Positions 1 to 6,078 of a DNA stretch of 13,917 nucleotides are shown one piece after another. The position numbers were made by a program, and so were the translations under genes. The notes beneath the pieces were generated by a model, which saw only the letters and a list, made by a program, of their open reading frames with translations, was not told where the DNA came from and did not search any database. Every line of letters begins with the position of its first letter. Position 1 is the first letter of the stretch. Origin of the DNA: an uncultured Cryptobacterium sp. (GTDB taxonomy: Bacteria; Actinomycetota; Coriobacteriia; Coriobacteriales; Eggerthellaceae); NCBI GenBank assembly GCA_900554685.1, contig USIG01000032.1, positions 1-13,917 on the forward strand, in the 5' to 3' direction.

Positions 1-29
1 ACACCTTGTTTTGAAATAGATGGTTAATA

Positions 30-58
30 TTTTTATTTTGTCCGTGAATGGTTGTAAA
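30..58 (-). promoter_or_regulatory. Candidate promoter reading out of the left edge
   Basis: On the minus strand a TTTACA box (53-58) is followed after 17 bases by TAAAAA (30-35). It lies downstream of the dCMP deaminase stop and would serve a gene beyond the left edge. The -10 is only a fair match (4 of 6), so this is tentative. The two arms of the inverted repeat at 43-77 fall in its spacer and just upstream of its -35. Confidence 0.25.
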
Positions 59-77
59 TATCCCGTGATCATTCACG
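43..77. repeat. Inverted repeat with two competing pairings
   Basis: CGTGAATG (43-50) and CATTCACG (70-77) are perfect 8-base arms around a 19-base loop. The right arm can instead pair locally, CGTGA (64-68) with TCACG (73-77) around TCAT. Neither strand has a T-run directly after the stem, so it does not look like a terminator. An operator or a leader structure for the next gene on the left is possible. Confidence 0.4.
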
Positions 78-124
78 AATCGTTTTCACTATTTCTCAAA
101 AGTTCTGAATCTTAGACCATCAAA

Positions 125-589
125 TTAATCAGTTTGTCCATCAAAGACCCGCATCTTTATGCCTGATTCATGCAAAAGATCCATCGCCAGCTCATCGGGA
201 TAGGGATTTTGATAGATGATTTCACTGATACCGGCATTAATGAGCATCTTTGCGCATACCACACAAGGCTGCGTCGTAATGTAGATTGATGCGCCTTCAA
301 TGTTGATGCCATATCGAGCTGCTTGCAAAAGCGCATTTTGCTCGGCATGAAGACCGCGGCAAATTTCATGACGCTGGCCCGAAGGAACACCAAGTTGCTG
401 GCGCAAGCATCCCGTTACCTCACAGTGCCTCAACCCGGTAGGCACTCCGTTATAACCTGTTGCCAAAATACGACGTTCTTTTACGATCAAAGCGCCAACC
501 GCACGACGTAGACAGGTTGTACGCGTTGCCACCTCATTGGCAAGCTTCATAAAGTATTCATCCCAAGAGGGACGTTCGTGTTGTTCCAT
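125..589 (-). CDS. dCMP deaminase (ComEB/Dcd type)
   Basis: Cytosolic zinc enzyme that deaminates dCMP to dUMP, the substrate of thymidylate synthase. The 154-residue protein shows the cytidine/deoxycytidylate deaminase core: HAE at residues 81-83 (zinc ligand His81 and proton-shuttle Glu83) and PCVVC at 108-112 (zinc ligands Cys109 and Cys112). Further conserved Cys and His residues between 56 and 77 are typical of dCMP deaminases and may form the second metal site of this family. The length is normal. The ATG at 587-589 is preceded by AAGGGG, which overlaps the upp stop codon; the gap to upp is 12 bases, so the two genes are very likely co-transcribed and translationally coupled. A ComEB-like competence role is not suggested by the context. 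Family assignment is firm; allosteric control by dCTP/dTTP is known for some members but cannot be read here. Confidence 0.93.
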   Translation of the reverse strand: MEQHERPSWDEYFMKLANEVATRTTCLRRAVGALIVKERRILATGYNGVPTGLRHCEVTGCLRQQLGVPSGQRHEICRGLHAEQNALLQAARYGINIEGASIYITTQPCVVCAKMLINAGISEIIYQNPYPDELAMDLLHESGIKMRVFDGQTD

Positions 590-601
590 ACGTAAGCCCC
601 T

Positions 602-1282
602 TTACTGTGCAGGCCCTTCACTCGTTACCGGCGTTCCAGTTGTTTGGAAAATACGATCGCCCGCATCACCTAACCCAGGAATAATGTAGGCATTCTCGTT
701 GAGTCCTTCATCCAAAGCACACATATAAATGCGCACATCAGGATCGGCCTCTAATACTGCCCGGATTCCTTCCGGAGCAGCCACAATAACCATAATTGTA
801 ATGTCTTTCACGCCACGGCTTCGAAGCGCATGGAGCGCTGCACGGATCGAACCACCTGTGGCAAGCATAGGATCCACCAATAAAACCTGGCGCTGATCGA
901 TATAGCCTGGCATTTTAGCGTAGTACTCAATGGGCTCATGGGTGGTTTCATCGCGATACATTCCCAGATGGGCTACGGGTGCTGAAGGAATCACTTCAAG
1001 CATTGCGTCAAGCATGGCAAGCCCCGCACGCAGAATTGGCACAATAACCGGCTCTTGCTTAGCAATACTTTTACAGGTGCACGTGGCAAGTGGTGTTTTT
1101 ACTTCTACCTCTTTTGTAGCCAAATGCTTGGTTGCCTCATAGCACTCAAGCAGGGTAATTTCGTGAACAGTCTGGCGAAATACCGAACTCGGAGTAGTTT
1201 CGTTGCGTAATACAGAAAGTTTATGTTCAATAAGCGGATGATCGAGTACCACCACGCGATCACCAAACTCGTGTTTTTGCAC
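602..1282 (-). CDS. upp: Uracil phosphoribosyltransferase
   Basis: Cytosolic salvage enzyme that joins uracil and PRPP to give UMP and pyrophosphate. The 226-residue protein carries the PRPP-binding loop DPMLATGGS at 137-145, the ILRAGLAMLD segment at 83-92 that helps hold PRPP, and the uracil-side GLGDAGDR motif at 203-210 near the C-terminus. Length is close to the usual 208-215 residues plus a short Ser/Gly/Pro tail. The start is a GTG (1280-1282) behind a strong purine-rich site, AGGGAGGAAGG. It is the first gene after the glyA terminator and has its own candidate promoter (1364-1393); dCMP deaminase follows 12 bases after its stop. Together they form a small pyrimidine unit. No recognisable PyrR-binding hairpin was found in the leader. 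Confidence 0.96.
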   Translation of the reverse strand: MQKHEFGDRVVVLDHPLIEHKLSVLRNETTPSSVFRQTVHEITLLECYEATKHLATKEVEVKTPLATCTCKSIAKQEPVIVPILRAGLAMLDAMLEVIPSAPVAHLGMYRDETTHEPIEYYAKMPGYIDQRQVLLVDPMLATGGSIRAALHALRSRGVKDITIMVIVAAPEGIRAVLEADPDVRIYMCALDEGLNENAYIIPGLGDAGDRIFQTTGTPVTSEGPAQ

Positions 1283-1363
1283 GATAACCTTCCTCCCTTA
1301 TATTCCTCTCTCTAAGCTTTCTTAAAAAAGCTCTAAGAAGTAATCCTTACCAAAACTTCCCCT

Positions 1364-1393
1364 ACTATATCGAACAACCCCGACAAACGCCAA
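1364..1393 (-). promoter_or_regulatory. Candidate upp promoter
   Basis: On the minus strand TTGGCG (1388-1393) and TATAGT (1364-1369) are separated by 18 bases, about 80 bases upstream of the upp start codon. It lies between the glyA terminator and upp, where a promoter is expected. The -10 matches 5 of 6 consensus bases, the -35 matches 4 of 6. Confidence 0.45.
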
Positions 1394-1406
1394 AGTATCC
1401 TTTGGC
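1389..1406. promoter_or_regulatory. Palindrome over the upp -35 box
   Basis: GCCAAAG (1389-1395) and CTTTGGC (1400-1406) form a perfect 7-base inverted repeat with a 4-base centre. It overlaps the proposed -35 box of upp, which is a usual place for a repressor operator. No T-run follows on either strand, so it is not a terminator. The binding protein is unknown. Confidence 0.35.
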
Positions 1407-1443
1407 ACACATTCCTATCAGCCTAAAAATACGCTTAAAAACA

Positions 1444-1472
1444 CAGCACCCTCTTATAAAAAGAGGGTGCTG
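1444..1472 (-). terminator. Rho-independent terminator of glyA
   Basis: A perfect 12-base stem (CAGCACCCTCTT at 1444-1455 and its complement at 1461-1472) closes a 5-base loop. On the minus strand it is followed by TGTTTTTAAG. It sits 18 bases after the glyA stop codon, so it ends the glyA transcript and separates it from upp. Confidence 0.92.
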
Positions 1473-1490
1473 ATACTTGTTGGTGCGCTT

Positions 1491-2744
1491 TTATTGGAAG
1501 TTGGGGTACAGAGGATGCTGAGCAAGCATTTCCTTTACTTCATCTGCAATTTCGCCAAGACGTGCCTCGTCCTGTGCGCTATATACACTTGCTGCGATCA
1601 GCTGGCCAATGCGCGTAAATTCATCTTTGGTAAATCCGCGCGTCGTTGCAGCAGCAGATCCAACACGAATACCGCTGGTAACAAAAGGAGAGCGAGTTTC
1701 ATTAGGAATTGTGTTTTTGTTTACGGTCAAACCAACACCTTCCAAGACCTTTTCGGCATCCTTGCCGGTAATGTCTGCTGGCGTAAGATCAACCAAGCAC
1801 AGATGATTGTCGGTACCGCCCGAAACCAGACGAAGACCCCCATCAACCATGCCCTCGCCCATCGCACTAGAGTTTTCAACCACATGATCGATATAGGTCT
1901 TGAATTCAGGCTGCAGTGCTTCACCAAACGCAACTGCCTTTGCCGCAATAATATGCATCAAAGGACCACCCTGAGAACCGGGGAATACTGCCTTGTCGAT
2001 CTTCTTTGCAATCTCTTCGTTGTTGGTAAGAATGAAGCCACCGCGAGGACCGCGCAAAGTCTTATGGCTGGTAGAGGTGACGACATCAGCATAAGGAACA
2101 GGGCTTGGATGAGCACCTGTTGCAACAAGACCTGCAATATGCGCCATGTCGATCATTAAATAAGCGCCTACTTCATCAGCAATTTCACGCATACGCTTAA
2201 AGTCGATAACGCGAGGATAAGCAGAAGCACCGCCCACAATAAGCTTTGGCTTGCATTCCTTTGCGATACGCTCCATCTCGTCATAATCAATCATTTCCGT
2301 CTCTGGATTAACCCCATACGCAACGATGTGGTAATCCTTGCCGGAAAAGTTAACAGGAGATCCATGGGTAAGGTGTCCACCATGATCAAGCGACAAGCCC
2401 AAAACGGTATCGCCTAAATTTACTAAGGCCTGATAGGCGGCGAAGTTAGCATTGGCGCCACTGTGCGGCTGAACATTAGCAAACTGGCAGTTAAACAGCT
2501 TCTTTGCACGATCACGTGCCAGGTTTTCTACAATGTCAACCTTTTCGCAGCCGCCATAATAGCGTTTTCCGGGATATCCTTCAGCGTATTTATTGGTGAG
2601 GACCGAGCCCATTGCCTCCATTACCGCAGGAGAAGCGAAATTCTCTGAAGCGATTAACTCAATAGATGAACGCTGACGTGACAACTCCTGTTCGATCGCA
2701 TCAGCAACTTGAGGGTCTTCAGCGGCAAGTTGATTGAGGAACAT
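1491..2744 (-). CDS. glyA: Serine hydroxymethyltransferase
   Basis: PLP enzyme of the cytosol that converts serine and tetrahydrofolate to glycine and 5,10-methylene-THF, the main one-carbon source for thymidylate, purines and methionine. The 417-residue protein has full family length. Visible motifs are IELIASENF (28-36), YAEGYPGKRYYGG (53-65), the Asp199/His202 pair of IDMAHIAGL and the PLP-lysine segment TSTSHKTLRGPRGG with Lys228. The ATG at 2742-2744 has GAAAGGAG ten bases upstream. The gene has a terminator on each side (2821-2849 before, 1444-1472 after), so it appears to be a single-gene transcript. Neighbouring rpiB and upp match the gene order known from Bacillus. No glycine or THF riboswitch could be recognised in its leader. 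Confidence 0.97.
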   Translation of the reverse strand: MFLNQLAAEDPQVADAIEQELSRQRSSIELIASENFASPAVMEAMGSVLTNKYAEGYPGKRYYGGCEKVDIVENLARDRAKKLFNCQFANVQPHSGANANFAAYQALVNLGDTVLGLSLDHGGHLTHGSPVNFSGKDYHIVAYGVNPETEMIDYDEMERIAKECKPKLIVGGASAYPRVIDFKRMREIADEVGAYLMIDMAHIAGLVATGAHPSPVPYADVVTSTSHKTLRGPRGGFILTNNEEIAKKIDKAVFPGSQGGPLMHIIAAKAVAFGEALQPEFKTYIDHVVENSSAMGEGMVDGGLRLVSGGTDNHLCLVDLTPADITGKDAEKVLEGVGLTVNKNTIPNETRSPFVTSGIRVGSAAATTRGFTKDEFTRIGQLIAASVYSAQDEARLGEIADEVKEMLAQHPLYPNFQ

Positions 2745-2820
2745 AATCCGGGCGCTCCTTTCAAAGCTTGATTCGTTAGTTTTCTATTCGTCACACCTTA
2801 GCACATAGAATCAAAAAGAA

Positions 2821-2849
2821 AGAAGGACGAGCGCTAAACCCGTCCTTCT
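2821..2849 (-). terminator. Terminator after the rpiB-lipoprotein unit
   Basis: AGAAGGACG (2821-2829) and CGTCCTTCT (2841-2849) make a perfect 9-base stem with an 11-base loop; the minus strand continues with TTTCTTTTTG. It lies 91 bases after the lipoprotein stop and 76 bases before the glyA start. It may end the upstream unit or act as an attenuator for glyA read-through. I could not identify a convincing separate glyA promoter between it and the glyA start. Confidence 0.85.
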
Positions 2850-2870
2850 GATACAAGGTTTTTACTTAAA

Positions 2871-2920
2871 TGGCGATTTCTTGCAATTCGCTTTTAAACC
2901 TCTAGAAAGAATAATCGCCA
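2871..2920 (-). repeat. Long-loop inverted repeat in the lipoprotein 3' region
   Basis: TGGCGATT (2871-2878) and AATCGCCA (2913-2920) are perfect 8-base arms 34 bases apart; with a 2-base bulge four more pairs (TCTT with AAGA) can form inside. The element lies between the lipoprotein stop codon and the terminator at 2821-2849. Its right arm is also part of the reading frame that continues past the lipoprotein stop. It matches no riboswitch I recognise. Confidence 0.35.
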
Positions 2921-2940
2921 ATCATTGCATCCATTAATGC

Positions 2941-3492
2941 CTACTGATTTCCAGCACCCTGGTCAAAGACCCAGTTGTCTCCGTCCTTGTTCACTTCGAC
3001 AGTTACCGTTGTTTCAACAGGGCTTGCGTTATTGATTTCATCCATAATGGTTTGTCCTGCATAGGCATAGATTTCATCCATTGAGGTAAATCCTTGCGAA
3101 GTGGCATTCTCCTCAAAGCTTGCTTGCCAATCCATCATGATAGGACCAAGTTGCTTTGAAGTAATAGTCATCTCGGCAGTTGCACTATCACCATCAACGG
3201 TAATAGTGCCAATGGTGTAGCCAAAGCCATCGATCCAAGACTTTACCAATTCGGTGCTGTCGATGCCCATGGTCTCAAACGTGCTGCCCGCACCAGAAGT
3301 AGCTTCTTCTGCCAACATTTCAATGGTTTCATCGTCGGGTTCAACAATGATGCCCATTTCGTCATCAATAGCCTTAGTAATGAGCTCTTCGTCTGATTCT
3401 CCTGCACAGCCGAAAAGAGTGAAGCTTACCGCAAGCATCACAAGTGCCGCCACAAGCGCAAACCAAGCTCCTCGTACCTTCGTCTTTGTCAT
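2941..3492 (-). CDS. Small putative lipoprotein, function unknown
   Basis: A 183-residue exported protein. The N-terminus has basic residues, a hydrophobic stretch (about 9-27) and a lipobox ending in LFGC with Cys29; Phe at -2 is unusual but tolerated in some lipoboxes. The mature part is acidic, with a helical first half (33-80) and a second half (95-180) of alternating strands ending in VEVNKDGDNWVFD. This resembles NTF2-like/DUF4878-type lipoproteins common in Gram-positive gut bacteria, but I infer that only from the pattern. A strong site, AAAGGAGG, precedes the ATG. It lies 49 bases after rpiB and is probably co-transcribed with it. Lgt, encoded in this window, would lipidate Cys29. 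The frame stays open for twelve codons after the TAG, so the C-terminus may be truncated (see findings). Confidence 0.8.
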   Translation of the reverse strand: MTKTKVRGAWFALVAALVMLAVSFTLFGCAGESDEELITKAIDDEMGIIVEPDDETIEMLAEEATSGAGSTFETMGIDSTELVKSWIDGFGYTIGTITVDGDSATAEMTITSKQLGPIMMDWQASFEENATSQGFTSMDEIYAYAGQTIMDEINNASPVETTVTVEVNKDGDNWVFDQGAGNQ

Positions 3493-3541
3493 GACTTCCT
3501 CCTTTATACCCCTCTTATCATCTGATCCAGCGCTGCTTTAC

Positions 3542-4006
3542 TTAAGCACGCTGCTGATCAAGCGCATTGATTTTCGCAACACGATCCGCATGGCGTCCTC
3601 CAGCAAAATCTGTTGAGAGAAATGCATCCACAATACGCTCGTTTTCTTCAATAGAGACAAAGCGGCCAGAAAGCGTTAATACATTTGCATCATTATGTTC
3701 ACGGCACAGTACCGCAAAATCCTCTCGCACAATGTTGGCAGCGCGGATTCCTGCCATCTTGTCAGCCGCAAGTGCCATGCCAATGCCCGTGCCACACACT
3801 AAAATGCCGCGATCTGCAAGCCCTGACTGCACATCACGTGCAACCGCTACCGCGAAATCTGGATAATCGACCCTCTCATCGGTTTCAGGACCGCGATCAA
3901 TTACGTCGAACCCTTTTCGGGCCAGGTAATCTACCAGCTGTTGTTTTTGCTCGAATCCTGCATGGTCAGAAGCAAGAGATATTTTCATAACGGGAGAATG
4001 TTCCAT
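3542..4006 (-). CDS. rpiB: Ribose-5-phosphate isomerase B
   Basis: RpiB/LacA-family isomerase that interconverts ribose 5-phosphate and ribulose 5-phosphate in the non-oxidative pentose phosphate pathway. The 154-residue protein shows SDHAG (13-17), the catalytic-cysteine loop CGTGIGM (71-77, Cys71), HNDANVLTLSGR (104-115) and FAGGRHADRVAKI (134-146), in the usual order. Homologues mostly begin at the equivalent of Met7 (MKISLASDHAG), but only the ATG at 4004-4006 has a good site (TAGGAG, 6 bases of spacing), so the longer start is preferred. In Bacillus rpiB lies between a sua5-like gene and glyA; here a lipase and a lipoprotein gene are interposed. LacA activity is unlikely because no lac genes are nearby. 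Confidence 0.95.
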   Translation of the reverse strand: MEHSPVMKISLASDHAGFEQKQQLVDYLARKGFDVIDRGPETDERVDYPDFAVAVARDVQSGLADRGILVCGTGIGMALAADKMAGIRAANIVREDFAVLCREHNDANVLTLSGRFVSIEENERIVDAFLSTDFAGGRHADRVAKINALDQQRA

Positions 4007-4081
4007 GAGAGGCTCCTACAAAATACGTTCACAAAATTCAATCAAAAATGACAGAAAAAACATGGTTTCATTACATTTCAC

Positions 4082-4087
4082 AGTATA
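4082..4087 (-). promoter_or_regulatory. Candidate -10 box for rpiB
   Basis: The minus strand reads CGCTATACT, a 5-of-6 match to TATAAT, about 75 bases before the rpiB start in the 172-base gap after the hydrolase. No good -35 lies 16-18 bases upstream. The same CGCTATACT occurs before alr. No terminator hairpin was seen in this gap, so rpiB may also receive read-through from the hydrolase gene. Confidence 0.3.
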
Positions 4088-4135
4088 GCGTAGGACCCTT
4101 GTTGCCTCAGGAACTTTCTTAAATGCGTGCTAATT

Positions 4136-4189
4136 TACTTGCTTATCTGCACTACTTTGCTTAGCTACATTACTTTGCTTAGCTTGCAC
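4136..4189 (-). repeat. Three ~18-bp tandem repeats over the hydrolase stop codon
   Basis: Three direct copies of a TACTTTGCTTAGCT-containing unit lie end to end: 4136-4152 (17 bp, degenerate), 4153-4170 (18 bp) and 4171-4189 (19 bp). The last two share 14 identical bases. The stop codon of the hydrolase gene (4179-4181) falls inside the third copy. Confidence 0.75.
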
Positions 4190-5348
4190 TGCTCTCCGAA
4201 CACTCTTCACTACTCTCCGGGCGCTCTTCACTACTCGACAAGTCCTGAGTATCCTGTCGAGCAATTTCCCACAAAATGGCATGCTGGGTAAGCCAGGCCT
4301 CCACGTCGGAATATACCGTCATTTTCCCTGGCTCATTCAATACCTCATGACGCATCCCGGGATACAAAATAACTTCGACATCGTTCATGCCGGCAGATTG
4401 ATAATGCAATGCAGCTTTTCGTACACCCTTGCCGCTCGATCCCACCGGATCGTCTTCTCCTGCGATAAAAAGAACGGGAAGGTCAGAAGGAGTGGTTTCT
4501 GCCGTATGCTTCGATACCGCTTCAGCAACCAAATCGGTAAGTGTTACATAGCCACCTGCGCTAAAGCGAGCGCCCGAGAGAGGATCAGCGCAAAATGCAT
4601 CGACTACCGCCGGATCGGTGCTAAGCCAATCGAATTCCGTCCTTGGATTATCGATAGCCGAAACAAACGATCCTGACACCAACGAATACAGAAAAGAAGA
4701 GCGATACGTTTCTCCTTTGAGAGCCGCTACCCCTTTTGAAAGAATATTTCCCAACTTTGCAAGCAAAGCGGGTTGATTCCCTGCACCACACAAAACAACT
4801 CCCGCCAAATCTTGAGGGTAACGAGCAGCAACGATACGAGCAATATAGCTACCCATCGAATGCCCGAACAAAAATAGGGGCAATTCCGAAGAAGTATCCT
4901 CAGTTGCCAAAGATTCAGCTTCTGGAGCTTTAGCTTTTGAATCGGATGCCTGCCCATCCTTTTCATGTTCACTCTTTTTGTTCATACGAGCACTTTTGAA
5001 AAGGTATGGTTTACTTTCTGCCAGAAAAGCCTTCCGTACACATAAAACGTCTTCTATCAGCACTTCTTTGCCATTTGAAAGAGGCAAACATCCCAAATCA
5101 CGAGTGGATGAGGCGCTTTTACCATGACCAATATGGTCATGCCCAAAGACCACATACCCCAAACCCGCCAAAAAACGAGCAAAATGATCATACCTGCCTA
5201 TATGTTCAGACATACCATGAACAAGCTGCACTATTCCACGGCGCGTATAGGTTGGATCAGGAAACCACGCCAAAACGCGCAACCACGAATGGCCGTCGCT
5301 CGATAAGGTTGATGTTTCACGCCGTACAATGCCATAGGAAGATTTCAT
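4179..5348 (-). CDS. Alpha/beta hydrolase, monoglyceride-lipase-like
   Basis: Serine hydrolase of the lysophospholipase/monoacylglycerol lipase group (Hydrolase_4/S33 fold), expected to release fatty acid from a small acyl ester; the substrate is not known. The protein has 389 residues, against roughly 270-310 for the family. HGMSEH at 44-49 forms the oxyanion region, GHSMG at 162-166 holds nucleophile Ser164, and Asp300 (GEDDPVG) and His334 (GMRHE) complete the triad. No signal peptide is seen, so it is probably cytosolic. The excess length comes from a charged Lys/Glu/Ala/Ser insert (about 117-156) before the nucleophile strand and from a Ser/Glu tail (369-389) built of 7-residue repeats. 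AGGAGG before the ATG overlaps the sua5 stop, 12 bases away, so it is coupled to sua5. Confidence 0.9.
   Translation of the reverse strand: MKSSYGIVRRETSTLSSDGHSWLRVLAWFPDPTYTRRGIVQLVHGMSEHIGRYDHFARFLAGLGYVVFGHDHIGHGKSASSTRDLGCLPLSNGKEVLIEDVLCVRKAFLAESKPYLFKSARMNKKSEHEKDGQASDSKAKAPEAESLATEDTSSELPLFLFGHSMGSYIARIVAARYPQDLAGVVLCGAGNQPALLAKLGNILSKGVAALKGETYRSSFLYSLVSGSFVSAIDNPRTEFDWLSTDPAVVDAFCADPLSGARFSAGGYVTLTDLVAEAVSKHTAETTPSDLPVLFIAGEDDPVGSSGKGVRKAALHYQSAGMNDVEVILYPGMRHEVLNEPGKMTVYSDVEAWLTQHAILWEIARQDTQDLSSSEERPESSEECSESSAS
4203..4236 (-). repeat. 21-bp repeats in the hydrolase tail
   Basis: CTCTTCACTACTC occurs at 4203-4215 and again at 4224-4236, a period of 21 bases or seven codons, giving the Ser/Glu-rich ESSEE units of the C-terminal tail. 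A further partial unit follows downstream (ESSAS). Confidence 0.7.
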
Positions 5349-5360
5349 AGCGCTTTCCTC

Positions 5361-5984
5361 CTACACCAACGAATAGCCTGTAAGCTTGGCTGCAATATCT
5401 GATTTTGTAAGGAGCCCTTCACGAAGCACAACGGGAGCACCACCCAAAGAGCAATCAACGACCGTAGAGGCAATACCCTGCTTTAGTTCACCATCGCTCA
5501 AGGCGACAGAAACCTGCGAAAGAATTTCTGGCTCAAGGTCCTCAAAAGAACAAGCATTGGCATGACCGGAAATATTTGCCGAAGTGGTCGCTATAGGACA
5601 CCCAAGATGCGCAATAAGGCTACAGGCTAGGGTATTTGCCGGCATCCGCATACCAATGCTTCCAGACTCTGAACAAAACGCACCTGGCACCTTTTCGTTT
5701 GCTTTCACAATAAGGGTAAGAGGACCAGGCCAATACGCTTTCGCAAGAATGAAAGCGTATTCAGGAATGTCTTTGCCATATTTATCGAGCGCTTCAATGC
5801 TGTCAACCAACCAGGCAATAGGCTTATGTTCGTCACGCTGTTTGATTTGATACAGAAGCTCAGGTGAATGAGCATGCTCCACCGAAACTCCTAGACCAAA
5901 AAGAGTATCGGTCGGAAAGATTACCGCTTCACCGTGCGCAAGCGCCTGTAAAGCTTCTTGAGAAGGAGAGTGCGTTTGAGTCAT
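5361..5984 (-). CDS. Threonylcarbamoyl-AMP synthase (Sua5/YrdC/YwlC)
   Basis: First enzyme of tRNA t6A37 synthesis: it makes threonylcarbamoyl-AMP from threonine, bicarbonate and ATP for transfer to ANN-decoding tRNAs. Numbered from the ATG (207 residues), the protein shows PTDTLFGLG (24-32), the KQR...KP basic pair (48-55), WPGPLT (85-90), TSANISG (134-140), STVVD (173-177) and RxG (188-190), all typical of the YrdC fold. The length covers YrdC with a short tail and no full Sua5 C-terminal domain. A GTG three codons upstream (5991-5993) is possible, but AAGAAG is well placed for the ATG and abuts the GTG, so the ATG is chosen. The hydrolase follows after 12 bases. A 94-base gap separates it from the flavoprotein upstream. 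Confidence 0.93.
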   Translation of the reverse strand: MTQTHSPSQEALQALAHGEAVIFPTDTLFGLGVSVEHAHSPELLYQIKQRDEHKPIAWLVDSIEALDKYGKDIPEYAFILAKAYWPGPLTLIVKANEKVPGAFCSESGSIGMRMPANTLACSLIAHLGCPIATTSANISGHANACSFEDLEPEILSQVSVALSDGELKQGIASTVVDCSLGGAPVVLREGLLTKSDIAAKLTGYSLV

Positions 5985-6078
5985 GGATATCACTTCTTAT
6001 AGGTTATGCTCGGAGTTTTCCATAATAGCGCCAAGCATAGAGAAGCGCACTATACCGCAAGAAAATTGCACCGTATGG

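Noticed and set aside
1315..1340. Attenuator or PyrR-binding hairpin in the upp leader (AGCTTT/AAAGCT arms)
   Set aside because: The stems are short, A/T-rich and mutually overlapping, and the conserved PyrR loop sequence is not seen.
1467..2159. Long plus-strand open frame (230 codons) opposite glyA
   Set aside because: It lies wholly against a clear glyA coding sequence, shows no protein family pattern, and has no ribosome binding site of note.
2745..2820. Glycine or tetrahydrofolate riboswitch upstream of glyA
   Set aside because: The leader after the terminator is only about 75 bases and none of the conserved core elements was recognised.
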